Assembly: GCA_905208635.1 (NCBI GenBank) | Contig: CAJLPX010000006.1 | Span: 1 to 64,000, forward strand | Source: an uncultured Collinsella sp. | GTDB lineage: Bacteria > Actinomycetota > Coriobacteriia > Coriobacteriales > Coriobacteriaceae | Reading direction: 5' to 3' | DNA length: 64,000 nucleotides | Shown here: one piece after another, positions 17,815-25,339 of the stretch | Position numbering within the stretch: position 1 is the first letter of the stretch | Layout: every line of letters starts with the position of its first letter | Position numbers and translations under genes: made by a program | Notes under the pieces: generated by a model | What the model was told of the DNA's origin: nothing | The model's database searches: none | Seen by the model: only the letters and a program-made list of their open reading frames with translations

Positions 17815-18561
17815 ATGAATGAGTGGAATGACATAGCGGTTTTGACGCCACCAGGCGATATCGACATCGCCACGGTGCCTGCGCTGCGTCGGCGGTTGGA
17901 TGCTTTGATTGGCCGCGGCGTGCGTCGTGTCGTCATCAACTGCCAGGCTGTTAGCTTTATCGATTCGACGGGCTTGGCATTCCTGCTTACGCGCGCTCGT
18001 GAGCTCATGAGGCGAGAAGGCCTGCTTTCGCTCGTCAATGCATCAGGTGAAGTTGTTCGCTTTTTGGAGATTGCCCGTCTTGTCGATATTCTTCATGTCG
18101 CGGGGCCGGCACGGGAGTCTATTCCCGCCATTCCGGTGGGGGAGCTGCCTCGCTGGAGTAAGAGCGTCGAGGTCCGTCAGGGTATCGAGAATCTTCCATA
18201 CTACCGACATCGCATCGCCGAACTCCTTGAATCGCTTCCGTTGCGCCGTGACGAGCGCTACGATGTCGCGTTGGCGTCGGGGGAGGCGCTGGGTAATGCC
18301 TATGACCATGCGGGCGGTATCGGGTGCGTCCTGACGGTTCAGGCCTATGGCGATCGCGTTGTGGTTGAGGTGCTTGATCGAGGTGCCGGCTATTCTATCG
18401 ATGAAACGAGCGAACCGGTCGCATCAGAGGAGCGCGGCCGTGGTATCAAGCTTATGCGTATGCTCGTCGATAACGTGGAGGTTGCTCGTCGTACGGACGG
18501 CGTCGGTACGCGCGTGCAGATGGTGAAGCTGTTTAGCGGAGCGCTGGAGTCGTGTGCCTAG
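17815..18561 (+). CDS. STAS anti-sigma antagonist fused to RsbW-like HATPase kinase
   Basis: A 248-residue fusion of two normally separate partner-switch proteins. Residues 1-100 are a STAS domain with the phospho-acceptor motif SFIDSTGLAFL. Residues about 125-245 are a GHKL ATPase: N-box Glu and Asn in ALASGEALGNAYDHAG, G1 box VLDRGAGY, and a Gly-rich RGRGIKLMRMLVDN. A kinase of this type phosphorylates the Ser or Thr of the STAS motif. The PP2C protein upstream should reverse that. No sigma factor gene is adjacent, so the output is unknown. Start choice is uncertain: ATG 17815 has poor ribosome-binding spacing, and an in-frame TTG at 17797 is possible. Confidence 0.82.
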   Translation: MNEWNDIAVLTPPGDIDIATVPALRRRLDALIGRGVRRVVINCQAVSFIDSTGLAFLLTRARELMRREGLLSLVNASGEVVRFLEIARLVDILHVAGPARESIPAIPVGELPRWSKSVEVRQGIENLPYYRHRIAELLESLPLRRDERYDVALASGEALGNAYDHAGGIGCVLTVQAYGDRVVVEVLDRGAGYSIDETSEPVASEERGRGIKLMRMLVDNVEVARRTDGVGTRVQMVKLFSGALESCA

Positions 18562-18606
18562 CCAATCGCTTTAGCGCGTTTAGCTACTAAGAACATGCGG
18601 CAGACA

Positions 18607-18654
18607 AGTTTTTTGAAAAAAGTACTTGCGTCTTTTGGACAACTCGCGTAAATT
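18607..18654 (+). promoter_or_regulatory. Promoter of the tRNA-Gly/Cys/Gly cluster
   Basis: A/T palindrome agttttttgaaaaaagt (18607-18623), -35 TTGCGT (18626-18631), 17-base spacer, -10 TAAATT (18649-18654). Confidence 0.75.
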
Positions 18655-18666
18655 AATAACCCGCAA

Positions 18667-18742
18667 GCGGACATGGCTCAGTTGGTAGAGCACAACCTTG
18701 CCAAGGTTGGGGTCGCGGGTTCGAGCCCCGTTGTCCGCTCCA
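18667..18742 (+). tRNA. tRNA-Gly (anticodon GCC), copy 1
   Basis: Acceptor gcggaca/tgtccgc, anticodon loop ttgccaa giving GCC, encoded CCA; 76 nt. Identical to the copies at 18893 and 21209. Confidence 0.97.
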
Positions 18743-18752
18743 TTGCATTTCC

Positions 18753-18775
18753 GGACCGTTTAGGCGGTTCTTTTT
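18753..18775 (+). terminator. Weak terminator after tRNA-Gly copy 1
   Basis: ggaccg-ttta-ggcggttc (one imperfect pair region) followed by TTTTT. Confidence 0.6.
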
Positions 18776-18776
18776 C

Positions 18777-18850
18777 GGCGAAGTGGCCAAGTGGTAAGGC
18801 AGAGGCCTGCAAAGCCTTTACCCCCGGTTCGAATCCGGGCTTCGCCTCCA
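18777..18850 (+). tRNA. tRNA-Cys (anticodon GCA)
   Basis: Acceptor ggcgaag/cttcgcc, anticodon loop ctgcaaa giving GCA, T-arm ccggttcgaatccgg, encoded CCA; 74 nt. Confidence 0.97.
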
Positions 18851-18859
18851 GGCAACATC

Positions 18860-18886
18860 CGGGCGCTCCGGCGCCCGTTTTGTTTT
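18860..18886 (+). terminator. Terminator after tRNA-Cys
   Basis: gggcgc-tccg-gcgccc followed by gttttgtttt. Confidence 0.85.
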
Positions 18887-18892
18887 ACATAT

Positions 18893-18968
18893 GCGGACAT
18901 GGCTCAGTTGGTAGAGCACAACCTTGCCAAGGTTGGGGTCGCGGGTTCGAGCCCCGTTGTCCGCTCCA
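18893..18968 (+). tRNA. tRNA-Gly (anticodon GCC), copy 2
   Basis: Base-for-base identical to copy 1, including CCA. Confidence 0.97.
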
Positions 18969-18976
18969 AACGCAGC

Positions 18977-19006
18977 AGCCCGACTACTACGGTAGCCGGG
19001 CTTTTT
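18977..19006 (+). terminator. Terminator after tRNA-Gly copy 2
   Basis: agcccg...cggct-type stem (agcccgactac/gtagccgggct) followed by TTTTT. Confidence 0.85.
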
Positions 19007-19137
19007 CGTACCCATCGCTTGGACTCGAACCCGAGAGGGAGCGAGCGTTAAGCAAACGCGGAGCGTTTGTAGCGAGCTGGCGAGGACGCCGGCAGGCGGC
19101 CGAAGCCGGTGCGGATCCGCGAAGCGAATACGCAGAC

Positions 19138-19155
19138 GCCCCGTTGTCCGCTCCA
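19138..19155 (+). pseudogene. tRNA-Gly 3'-end remnant
   Basis: These 18 bases equal the last 18 bases of the tRNA-Gly genes, CCA included, with no tRNA body upstream. This is part of the 187-bp duplication. Confidence 0.75.
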
Positions 19156-19163
19156 AGCGTAAC

Positions 19164-19193
19164 AGCCCGACTACTACGGTAGCCGGGCTTTTT
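19164..19193 (+). terminator. Duplicated copy of the tRNA-Gly terminator
   Basis: Same hairpin and T-run as 18977-19006, 187 bases downstream; it now stands just before the glucosidase gene. Confidence 0.8.
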
Positions 19194-19332
19194 CGTACCC
19201 GTCGTCTGGGCTCGAGCCCGTGAGGGAGCGAGCGTTTGGGGCGTGGCTGTGGCGTTGTTTGCCGCGAATGTCCGCTTTGGGCGTATCATCGTGGGCATCT
19301 CGCAAAACCTCGTTGCAAGGGAGACTCATCCC

Positions 19333-21066
19333 ATGGCTACAGAAAAGTCCTCGTCGCGCCCATGGATGTCCGATGCCGCGATCTATCAGATCTATCCGCG
19401 CTCGTTTAAGGATTCGACTGGTTCGGGTCTGGGCGATATCGCGGGCATTACCCAGCAGATGGACTATCTTGAGCAGCTGGGCATCGAGGCCATCTGGCTG
19501 AGCCCGTTTTACCCATCGCCTCTTGTCGATGGCGGCTATGATGTGGCGGACTACTGCGATGTCGACCCACGTCTCGGCTCGCTTGACGACTTCGATGACA
19601 TGATCGCTGCGGCTCATGCGCACGGCATCAAGGTCATCGTCGACATCGTGCCCAACCATTCGTCCAACCAGCACCCCTGGTTCAAAGCCGCTCTTGCCGC
19701 CGGCCCCGGATCACCCGAGCGCGCCCGTTATATCTTCCGCGATGGTCGCGGCGAGCACGGCGAGCTGCCTCCCACCAATTGGAATGCCAACTTTGGCGGC
19801 CCCGCCTGGACGCGCGTCGCGGACGGTCAGTGGTATCTGCACATGTTTACGCCCGAGCAGCCGGACTTTGACTGGTCGTGTCCCGAGGTTCATGCGTTCT
19901 TTTGCGACGTCCTGGCGTTTTGGAGCGATCGAGGCGTCGATGGCTTTCGCATTGATGTGGCGCACGGTCTCGCCAAGGATCTCGACCGCGATGACCTCGA
20001 CCAGTGGCATCTCGCCGAGGGCGATGACATGGTTGAGGACGGCACCCATCCGCTGTGGGACCGCAACGAGGTCCATGAGATCTATCGCGAGTGGCGCCGC
20101 GTGTTCGACCGTTATGATCCGCCGCGCAGCGCCGTTGCCGAGGCGTGGGTTCTGCCCGAGCGCCAGTATCTCTACGCACGCCCCAGCGAGCTTGGCCAGA
20201 CATTCAACTTTGAGTTCGCCAAGGCCACTTGGACCTATGATGACATGCACGCTGCAATCGAGAAGGGCTTGAAGGCGGCCATCGAATCCGGTTCCGCCTC
20301 GACCTGGGTACTCTCCAACCACGACGTGCCGCGCGTGGCGACACGCTATGCCCTGCCGCAAATCAAGGCGACGCGCTACCATCAGATTGCGCTCGACTGG
20401 CTCTTACGCGACGGGTCGTCTTATGACGAGGACCGTGAACTCGGCGAGCGCCGCGCGCGGGCAGCCCTTTTGCTTGAGTTGGCGCTTCCGGGCTCGGCAT
20501 ACGTGTATCAGGGTGAGGAGCTCGGCCTTTTTGAGGTGGCTGACATCCCGTGGGCTGCACTCGAAGATCCCACTGCGACCAATACGCACGGACCGAAGCG
20601 CGAGAAGGGGCGCGACGGCTGTCGTGTGCCCCTGCCGTGGGTGGCAGCGGACGATCCCGCGCAGGGCGGATCGTTTGGGTTTTCACCGGCGGACGCCGAT
20701 GCGGCGCCCCATCTGCCACAGCCTGCATGGTTTTCCGATTACGCTGCCGATAGGGAAGAAGCGGACCCGGCATCGATGCTTGCGTTCTATCGCGACGCCC
20801 TCTGGCTGCGGCGCAAGCTGCGCGGGTGCGCCAACGATCTTGCGTGGCTCGATCTTGACGGGTGCACCGGCCTTGCGGATGGTGCCGAGGGCGCTGAGGG
20901 CGGCGTCATCGCCTATCGCCGCGACAACGGCTGGGCGTGTGTGACGAACTTCGGTGCAGCACCCGTGGAGCTGCCGGCGGGTAGGGTCCTGCTCACCTCA
21001 TCACCGCTTGCAGATGGCAGGCTCGCGCAGGACAGCTCTGCCTGGATCATGCTCGCTGAGTTGTAG
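19333..21066 (+). CDS. GH13 family alpha-glucosidase / oligo-1,6-glucosidase-like enzyme
   Basis: A cytoplasmic glycoside hydrolase of 577 residues that should cleave alpha-glucosidic bonds in short oligosaccharides. Start motif AIYQIYPRSFKDS, then DIVPNHSS, the nucleophile Asp in VDGFRIDVAHG, acid/base Glu in AVAEAWVLPE and the stabilising Asp in LSNHDVPR. The QPDFDWSCPEV segment is typical of the oligo-1,6-glucosidase/alpha-glucosidase group. There is no signal peptide. ATG 19333 follows caagggagactcatccc. It stands alone between tRNA clusters with no transporter or regulator nearby, so its natural substrate (isomaltose, maltose, sucrose or other) cannot be decided. Confidence 0.9.
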   Translation: MATEKSSSRPWMSDAAIYQIYPRSFKDSTGSGLGDIAGITQQMDYLEQLGIEAIWLSPFYPSPLVDGGYDVADYCDVDPRLGSLDDFDDMIAAAHAHGIKVIVDIVPNHSSNQHPWFKAALAAGPGSPERARYIFRDGRGEHGELPPTNWNANFGGPAWTRVADGQWYLHMFTPEQPDFDWSCPEVHAFFCDVLAFWSDRGVDGFRIDVAHGLAKDLDRDDLDQWHLAEGDDMVEDGTHPLWDRNEVHEIYREWRRVFDRYDPPRSAVAEAWVLPERQYLYARPSELGQTFNFEFAKATWTYDDMHAAIEKGLKAAIESGSASTWVLSNHDVPRVATRYALPQIKATRYHQIALDWLLRDGSSYDEDRELGERRARAALLLELALPGSAYVYQGEELGLFEVADIPWAALEDPTATNTHGPKREKGRDGCRVPLPWVAADDPAQGGSFGFSPADADAAPHLPQPAWFSDYAADREEADPASMLAFYRDALWLRRKLRGCANDLAWLDLDGCTGLADGAEGAEGGVIAYRRDNGWACVTNFGAAPVELPAGRVLLTSSPLADGRLAQDSSAWIMLAEL

Positions 21067-21149
21067 GGGGCCTCTTGCGGCGAGCTTGCGTTTGCCTACA
21101 CCTTCCGTGGTGGCTGATGTCTTCGCGAGGTTCGCGAGGGCGTCGCAAA

Positions 21150-21196
21150 ACTTTTCAAAAAAAGTTCTTGCATTTGGGTGGATCATCCCGTATATT
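21150..21196 (+). promoter_or_regulatory. Promoter of the tRNA-Gly/Val pair
   Basis: A/T palindrome acttttcaaaaaaagt (21150-21165), -35 TTGCAT (21168-21173), 17-base spacer, -10 TATATT (21191-21196). Confidence 0.8.
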
Positions 21197-21208
21197 AAAT
21201 CCTCGCAG

Positions 21209-21284
21209 GCGGACATGGCTCAGTTGGTAGAGCACAACCTTGCCAAGGTTGGGGTCGCGGGTTCGAGCCCCGTTGTCCGCTCCA
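21209..21284 (+). tRNA. tRNA-Gly (anticodon GCC), copy 3
   Basis: Identical in all 76 bases to the copies at 18667 and 18893. Confidence 0.97.
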
Positions 21285-21287
21285 TTT

Positions 21288-21362
21288 GGGCGTTTAGCTC
21301 AGGGGGAGAGCGCTTCCCTGACACGGAAGAGGTCAGAAGTTCAAATCTTCTAACGCCCACCA
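21288..21362 (+). tRNA. tRNA-Val (anticodon GAC)
   Basis: Acceptor gggcgtt/aacgccc, anticodon loop ctgacac giving GAC, T-arm agaagttcaaatcttct, encoded CCA; three bases after tRNA-Gly. Confidence 0.97.
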
Positions 21363-21371
21363 AATGTTCGC

Positions 21372-21406
21372 AGCCCAGAGGCATCGCCTCTGGGCTGTTT
21401 TGTTTT
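21372..21406 (+). terminator. Terminator of the tRNA-Gly/Val transcript
   Basis: agcccagagg-catc... -cctctgggct stem followed by gttttgtttt. Confidence 0.88.
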
Positions 21407-21407
21407 A

Positions 21408-21443
21408 CGTCGCCAAATGGGTCGCCAAATACGTCACCAAATA
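21408..21443. repeat. Three tandem 12-bp repeats (cgtcgccaaatg-like)
   Basis: Units cgtcgccaaatg, ggtcgccaaata and cgtcaccaaata follow one another directly downstream of the tRNA-Val terminator. Confidence 0.75.
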
Positions 21444-21769
21444 TCGAGTTTTTGATCTTCCGGAATGCTTCTCAGTAGTCATCCGAGAAAACTCCCATCT
21501 TCTCCGTTTGCATGCACATATCTTTCAAGGATTCGTGCCGCGGTTGCATGGAGCTCGGCAAGGCACGACCGCAACATGTTGGTCAAGCATAATCTTTTGG
21601 ATTCTTTTGGCGTGAGCGGCTTGGTTTTGGTAGGATTTGTCAGCGGCTTGACTAAGGGGGTTTTATAACTGCCATGCAGGTAGCCGTGTTGGTAACGTTT
21701 TACCGACTTGTCAAATACCCCTCATTTTTAATGCGTCTGCAAAATGACCAATTGCTTTGACCTGCTGAA
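21444..21769. other. Gene-free spacer, no function seen
   Basis: About 330 AT-richer bases with short open frames on both strands but none with a convincing start, codon use or recognisable product. The position beside a tRNA 3' end would fit decayed integrated DNA, but no att duplication or integrase was found. Confidence 0.4.
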
Positions 21770-21815
21770 ACACTATATGTTGTGTTTGACCTAAAAAAAG
21801 AATACAGGATATAGA
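21770..21815 (+). promoter_or_regulatory. nrdD promoter with NrdR box
   Basis: acactatatgttgtgt (21770-21785) agrees closely with the NrdR-box consensus (acaCwAtATaTwGtgt). It abuts -35 TTGACC (21786-21791), which has an 18-base spacer to -10 TATAGA (21810-21815). A weaker second half-conserved box (acaggatatagatgct, 21804-21819) overlaps the -10. Confidence 0.72.
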
Positions 21816-22042
21816 TGCTTCTTTGTCGTATGATAGATGGCGGACAGAGAACGAAGACCTTAACTGCCTCTTTTGAACGTGTCCTTGAACCGCTTGATTG
21901 GCTCTAGGGAATGTCCGCATGGAGGCTTATGGTTTATCGAGAACACAGATTGCGCGACGGCGCCGCAAGGCAGGGGCAAGCCCTGCCGGGCATCGTTTGG
22001 CTCTGAAGCGCAATGAGGCTACGACGCGAAAGAGGCAAGAGG

Positions 22043-24265
22043 ATGAAGATCATCAAGCGCAGCGGCACCGAGGTTGTCTTTGACATCGATAAGATCGTCA
22101 ATGCCATCCGCGCCGCAAACTTGGAGGTCGAGGAGAGCTCTCGTCTTACCGACCGCCAGGTGGTTTATGCGGCGCAAAACGTCGCCGAGGCATGCGAGAA
22201 CGCGGGCCACACCGTTTCGGTCGAGGAGATCCAGGATTTGGTCGAGGACGAAATCATGCGTCTCGACTGCTACGAGGTCGCCCGCCACTACATCATCTAT
22301 CGCTATGTTCAGAGCCTGAAGCGCCAGAAGAACACGACCGACGACAAGATTCTGTCGCTGATCGAGTGCAATAACGAAGAGGTCAAGCAGGAGAACTCTA
22401 ACAAGAACCCGACCGTCAATTCCGTCCAGCGCGACTATATGGCCGGCGAGATTTCAAAGGATCTGACTCAGCGTGTGCTGCTGCCCCAGGAGATCGTGGA
22501 TGCCCACAATGAGGGCCTGATCCACTTCCACGATTCTGACTACTTTGCCCAGCACATGCATAACTGCGACCTGGTGAACCTGGAGGACATGCTCCAGAAC
22601 GGCACCGTTATCTCGGGCACGCTGATCGAGAAGCCGCACAGCTTCTCGACTGCCTGCAACATCGCGACGCAGATTATCGCCCAGGTTGCTTCCTCCCAGT
22701 ACGGCGGCCAGTCTATTTCGCTGACCCATCTTGCCCCGTTTGTTGAGGTGAGCCGTCAAAAGATTCGCGGCGAGGTCGCTCGCGAGCTTGAGGAGCTCGG
22801 CGTCTCTGCGTCTGCCGAGAAGGTCCGTGAGGTCGTTGAGGACCGCCTGCGCGATGAGATCCGTCGCGGCGTCCAGACGATTCAGTATCAGGTCGTGACC
22901 CTTATGACCACGAATGGCCAGGCGCCGTTCGTGACGGTCTTTATGTATCTCAATGAGGCCCGTACGCCCCAGGAGAAGCACGACCTTGCCATGATCGTGG
23001 AGGAGACGCTTCGTCAGCGCTATGAGGGCGTTAAGAACGAGGCCGGCGTGTGGATTACCCCGGCATTCCCCAAGCTTATCTATGTACTCGAGGACGATAA
23101 CGTTCACGAGAATTCCCCGTACTTCTACCTGACCCAGCTGGCTGCCAAGTGCACCGCCAAGCGCATGGTGCCCGACTACATCTCCGAGAAGAAGATGCGC
23201 GAGCTCAAGCTGTCTAAGGGCGAGACCGCCGGCAACGGCGATTGCTACACCTGCATGGGTTGCCGCAGCTTCTTGACGCCCGACCGCTCGGGCAACGGCT
23301 TTAACAATGTCGCCAACGCGCTGAACTATGACCCGACCAAACCTAAGTACTATGGCCGCTTTAACCAGGGTGTTGTGACCATCAACCTGCCCGATGTCGC
23401 GCTGAGCTCGCATCAGGACATGGACAAGTTCTGGAAGATCTTCGACGAGCGCCTTGAGCTGTGCCACCGCGCCCTGCTGTGCCGTCATGAGCGCCTGATG
23501 GGTACGCTTTCTGACGCTGCACCGATTTTGTGGCAGTACGGCGCCCTCGCTCGTCTGAAGAAGGGCGAGACGATCGATAAGCTGCTCGTGGGCGGATACT
23601 CCACCATCAGCCTGGGATATGCCGGCCTGTATGAGTGCGTCAAGTACATGACGGGTCACAGCCACACCGAGAAGGAGGGCACGCCGTTTGCCATGGCCGT
23701 CATGCAGCGCATGAACGACAAGTGCGCCGAGTGGAAGGCCGAAAGCGATATCGACTTCTCGCTGTATGGCACCCCGCTTGAGTCGACGACCTACAAGTTC
23801 GCCAAGTGCCTGCAGCGTCGTTTTGGCATTATTCCGGGTGTGACGGACAAGGGCTACATTACCAACAGCTATCACGTCCACGTGTCCGAGGAGATTGATG
23901 CTTTCGACAAGCTTAAGTTTGAGGGCATGTTTCAGCAGCTTTCGCCGGGCGGTGCTATCTCCTACGTTGAGGTTCCCAACATGCAGGACAACCTCAAGGC
24001 TGTCATTCGCGTGATGCAGTACATCTACGACAACATCATGTACGCCGAGCTCAACACCAAGAGCGACTACTGCCAGGTGTGCGGCTACGATGGCGAGATC
24101 AAGATTGTTGAGGACGATGGCAAGCTGGTGTGGGAGTGCCCCAACTGCGGCAACCGAGACCAGGAGAAGATGAACGTCGCTCGTCGTACGTGCGGCTACA
24201 TCGGTACCCAATTCTGGAACCAGGGTCGAACCGAGGAGATCCGCGACCGCGTGCTGCATCTCTAA
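22043..24265 (+). CDS. nrdD: Anaerobic (class III) ribonucleoside-triphosphate reductase
   Basis: An oxygen-sensitive glycyl-radical enzyme making dNTPs from NTPs, 740 residues. An ATP-cone regulatory domain fills about residues 1-95 (KIIKRSGTEVVFDIDKIVNA). The catalytic barrel holds conserved Cys residues (GDCYTCMGCRSF). The C-terminal zinc site is CQVCGYDG...CPNCGNR, and the glycyl radical loop is RRTCGYIGTQFWNQGR. The ATG at 22043 follows agaggcaagagg. The probable NrdR box upstream indicates repression when (d)ATP is plentiful. nrdG lies 426 bases downstream behind a separate promoter and structured spacer. Confidence 0.97.
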   Translation: MKIIKRSGTEVVFDIDKIVNAIRAANLEVEESSRLTDRQVVYAAQNVAEACENAGHTVSVEEIQDLVEDEIMRLDCYEVARHYIIYRYVQSLKRQKNTTDDKILSLIECNNEEVKQENSNKNPTVNSVQRDYMAGEISKDLTQRVLLPQEIVDAHNEGLIHFHDSDYFAQHMHNCDLVNLEDMLQNGTVISGTLIEKPHSFSTACNIATQIIAQVASSQYGGQSISLTHLAPFVEVSRQKIRGEVARELEELGVSASAEKVREVVEDRLRDEIRRGVQTIQYQVVTLMTTNGQAPFVTVFMYLNEARTPQEKHDLAMIVEETLRQRYEGVKNEAGVWITPAFPKLIYVLEDDNVHENSPYFYLTQLAAKCTAKRMVPDYISEKKMRELKLSKGETAGNGDCYTCMGCRSFLTPDRSGNGFNNVANALNYDPTKPKYYGRFNQGVVTINLPDVALSSHQDMDKFWKIFDERLELCHRALLCRHERLMGTLSDAAPILWQYGALARLKKGETIDKLLVGGYSTISLGYAGLYECVKYMTGHSHTEKEGTPFAMAVMQRMNDKCAEWKAESDIDFSLYGTPLESTTYKFAKCLQRRFGIIPGVTDKGYITNSYHVHVSEEIDAFDKLKFEGMFQQLSPGGAISYVEVPNMQDNLKAVIRVMQYIYDNIMYAELNTKSDYCQVCGYDGEIKIVEDDGKLVWECPNCGNRDQEKMNVARRTCGYIGTQFWNQGRTEEIRDRVLHL

Positions 24266-24276
24266 TAACCATCCCA

Positions 24277-24414
24277 GGCTGCCCCGTAGCGAGGCCCCGG
24301 ACCTTTACTCGCTATTTCGGACAGTCCTGGCTCACGACGGAGGCGCCACTGGCGCCTCCTGTTCGTGCGGAACTCATATCGAGCAAAGGTCCAGGCCCTC
24401 GCTACGGGGCAGCC
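24277..24414. repeat. 138-bp imperfect palindrome between nrdD and nrdG
   Basis: About 35-base arms (24277-24311 and 24380-24414, starting ggctgccccgtagcgagg) pair with three mismatches. A perfect inner hairpin ggaggcgcc-act-ggcgcctcc is centred near 24349. It begins 11 bases after the nrdD stop. No T-run. Confidence 0.8.
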
Positions 24415-24526
24415 GAGCTAACGTAGCTGAGATGCAGCACACAGCCTGCTCACTCCTCGAAGTTCTTAGCGGAAATGAGTTGACCTGCGACAACGGTCTG
24501 CTTGCGATAACGGTTGAGCTGCAGCA

Positions 24527-24556
24527 TTGTTTTTATTGGACCTCGAACCCTATACT
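24527..24556 (+). promoter_or_regulatory. Candidate nrdG promoter
   Basis: -35 TTGTTT (24527-24532), 18-base spacer, -10 TATACT (24551-24556). Confidence 0.5.
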
Positions 24557-24603
24557 CGATGTTCGCTGAGTTCATTGAGTATCGCTCGCGAGGGGTCTGG
24601 AGT

Positions 24604-24690
24604 ATATCGTCCCGCCCGCAGTTTCGCAGGCCGCAGGCCGAGAATGTTTGAGGACGGGACGATATGTCCCGGCCTCCCGGGAGAGTTACC
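24604..24690 (+). promoter_or_regulatory. Structured 5' leader of nrdG
   Basis: A perfect 11-bp inverted repeat atatcgtcccg (24604-24614) / cgggacgatat (24655-24665) encloses about 40 bases. It is followed by tcccggcctcccggga, whose ccggga arm touches the ggagag ribosome-binding site. Confidence 0.5.
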
Positions 24691-24691
24691 T

Positions 24692-25273
24692 ATGAACTAC
24701 GCGAACATTAAGTATTTCGACATTGCTGATGGAGAAGGCGTTCGTACTTCTCTGTTTGTGAGTGGGTGCCGTCGTGGGTGCAAGAACTGCTTTAACTCTG
24801 TCGCGTGGGACTTTGCTGCGGGCGAGCCGTTTGATCGCACCGTCGAGGACAAGATTATCGAGAGCCTCGACCATCCCTTTATTGATGGCCTGACGATTCT
24901 GGGCGGGGAGCCCATGGAGCCCGAGAATCAGGCTGGGCTCGTTGATTTTGTCGAGCGTGTTCGCGCGGCCTATCCAGTGGGGTCGGGGAAGACTATTTGG
25001 TGCTTTACTGGCGACGTACTCGAGGAGCTTATGCCGGGCGGTCGTCATCATACCGAGGTGACGGACCGCATCCTTGCCTGCCTCGACATGTTGGTGGACG
25101 GCCCGTTTGTTCAGGACCTGTACGATATCACGCTGCGCTTTAGGGGCTCGAGCAACCAGCGCGTGATCGATATGAACGCTACGCGCGCCCGTGCTGAGCG
25201 CGAGGGCATTGCGCTTTGTGATGCGGTTGAACTTTGGCGTGATGATCCGGTCTATTCGACCCATACTATGTAG
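24692..25273 (+). CDS. nrdG: Anaerobic ribonucleotide reductase activating protein
   Basis: A radical SAM activase (193 residues) that uses S-adenosylmethionine and a 4Fe-4S cluster to install the glycyl radical on NrdD. The cluster motif CRRGCKNC (CxxxCxxC) is at about residues 26-33, followed by LTILGGEPMEPEN, the SAM-contacting Gly-rich strand, and FTGDVLEEL. Start ATG 24692 follows gggagagttacct. Function depends on the nrdD product upstream. Confidence 0.95.
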   Translation: MNYANIKYFDIADGEGVRTSLFVSGCRRGCKNCFNSVAWDFAAGEPFDRTVEDKIIESLDHPFIDGLTILGGEPMEPENQAGLVDFVERVRAAYPVGSGKTIWCFTGDVLEELMPGGRHHTEVTDRILACLDMLVDGPFVQDLYDITLRFRGSSNQRVIDMNATRARAEREGIALCDAVELWRDDPVYSTHTM

Positions 25274-25339
25274 CTTGTGGTCGATGCCGGAGGGCGTGGT
25301 ACCATAGCGCGAACGTGAAATCGGAAAAGTGAGGCCCAG

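Larger units (their letters stand above)
18951..19236. repeat. 187-bp tandem duplication starting in the tRNA-Gly 3' end
   Basis: The order gccccgttgtccgctcca, terminator cagcccgactactacgg..., then ctcga(a/g)cccg.gagggagcgagcgtt occurs at 18951-19049 and again at 19138-19236, always offset by 187 bases. The second copy is partial, and the 88 bases between are single copy. Confidence 0.85.

Noticed and set aside
18673..19182. Long open frame across the tRNA cluster (begins MAQLVEHNLAKVG)
   Set aside because: It is a translation of tRNA-Gly and tRNA-Cys genes, a familiar annotation artefact.
21711..21920. 69-residue open frame on the minus strand upstream of nrdD
   Set aside because: It covers the NrdR box and promoter, lacks a ribosome-binding site and resembles no protein.
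24450..24575. 41-codon ORF on the minus strand (ends QLISAKNFEE) in the nrdD-nrdG spacer
   Set aside because: Its second half has coding-like codons, but there is no good ribosome-binding site, it overlaps the probable nrdG promoter, and I recognise no family. It may be a gene remnant; support is too thin for a feature.
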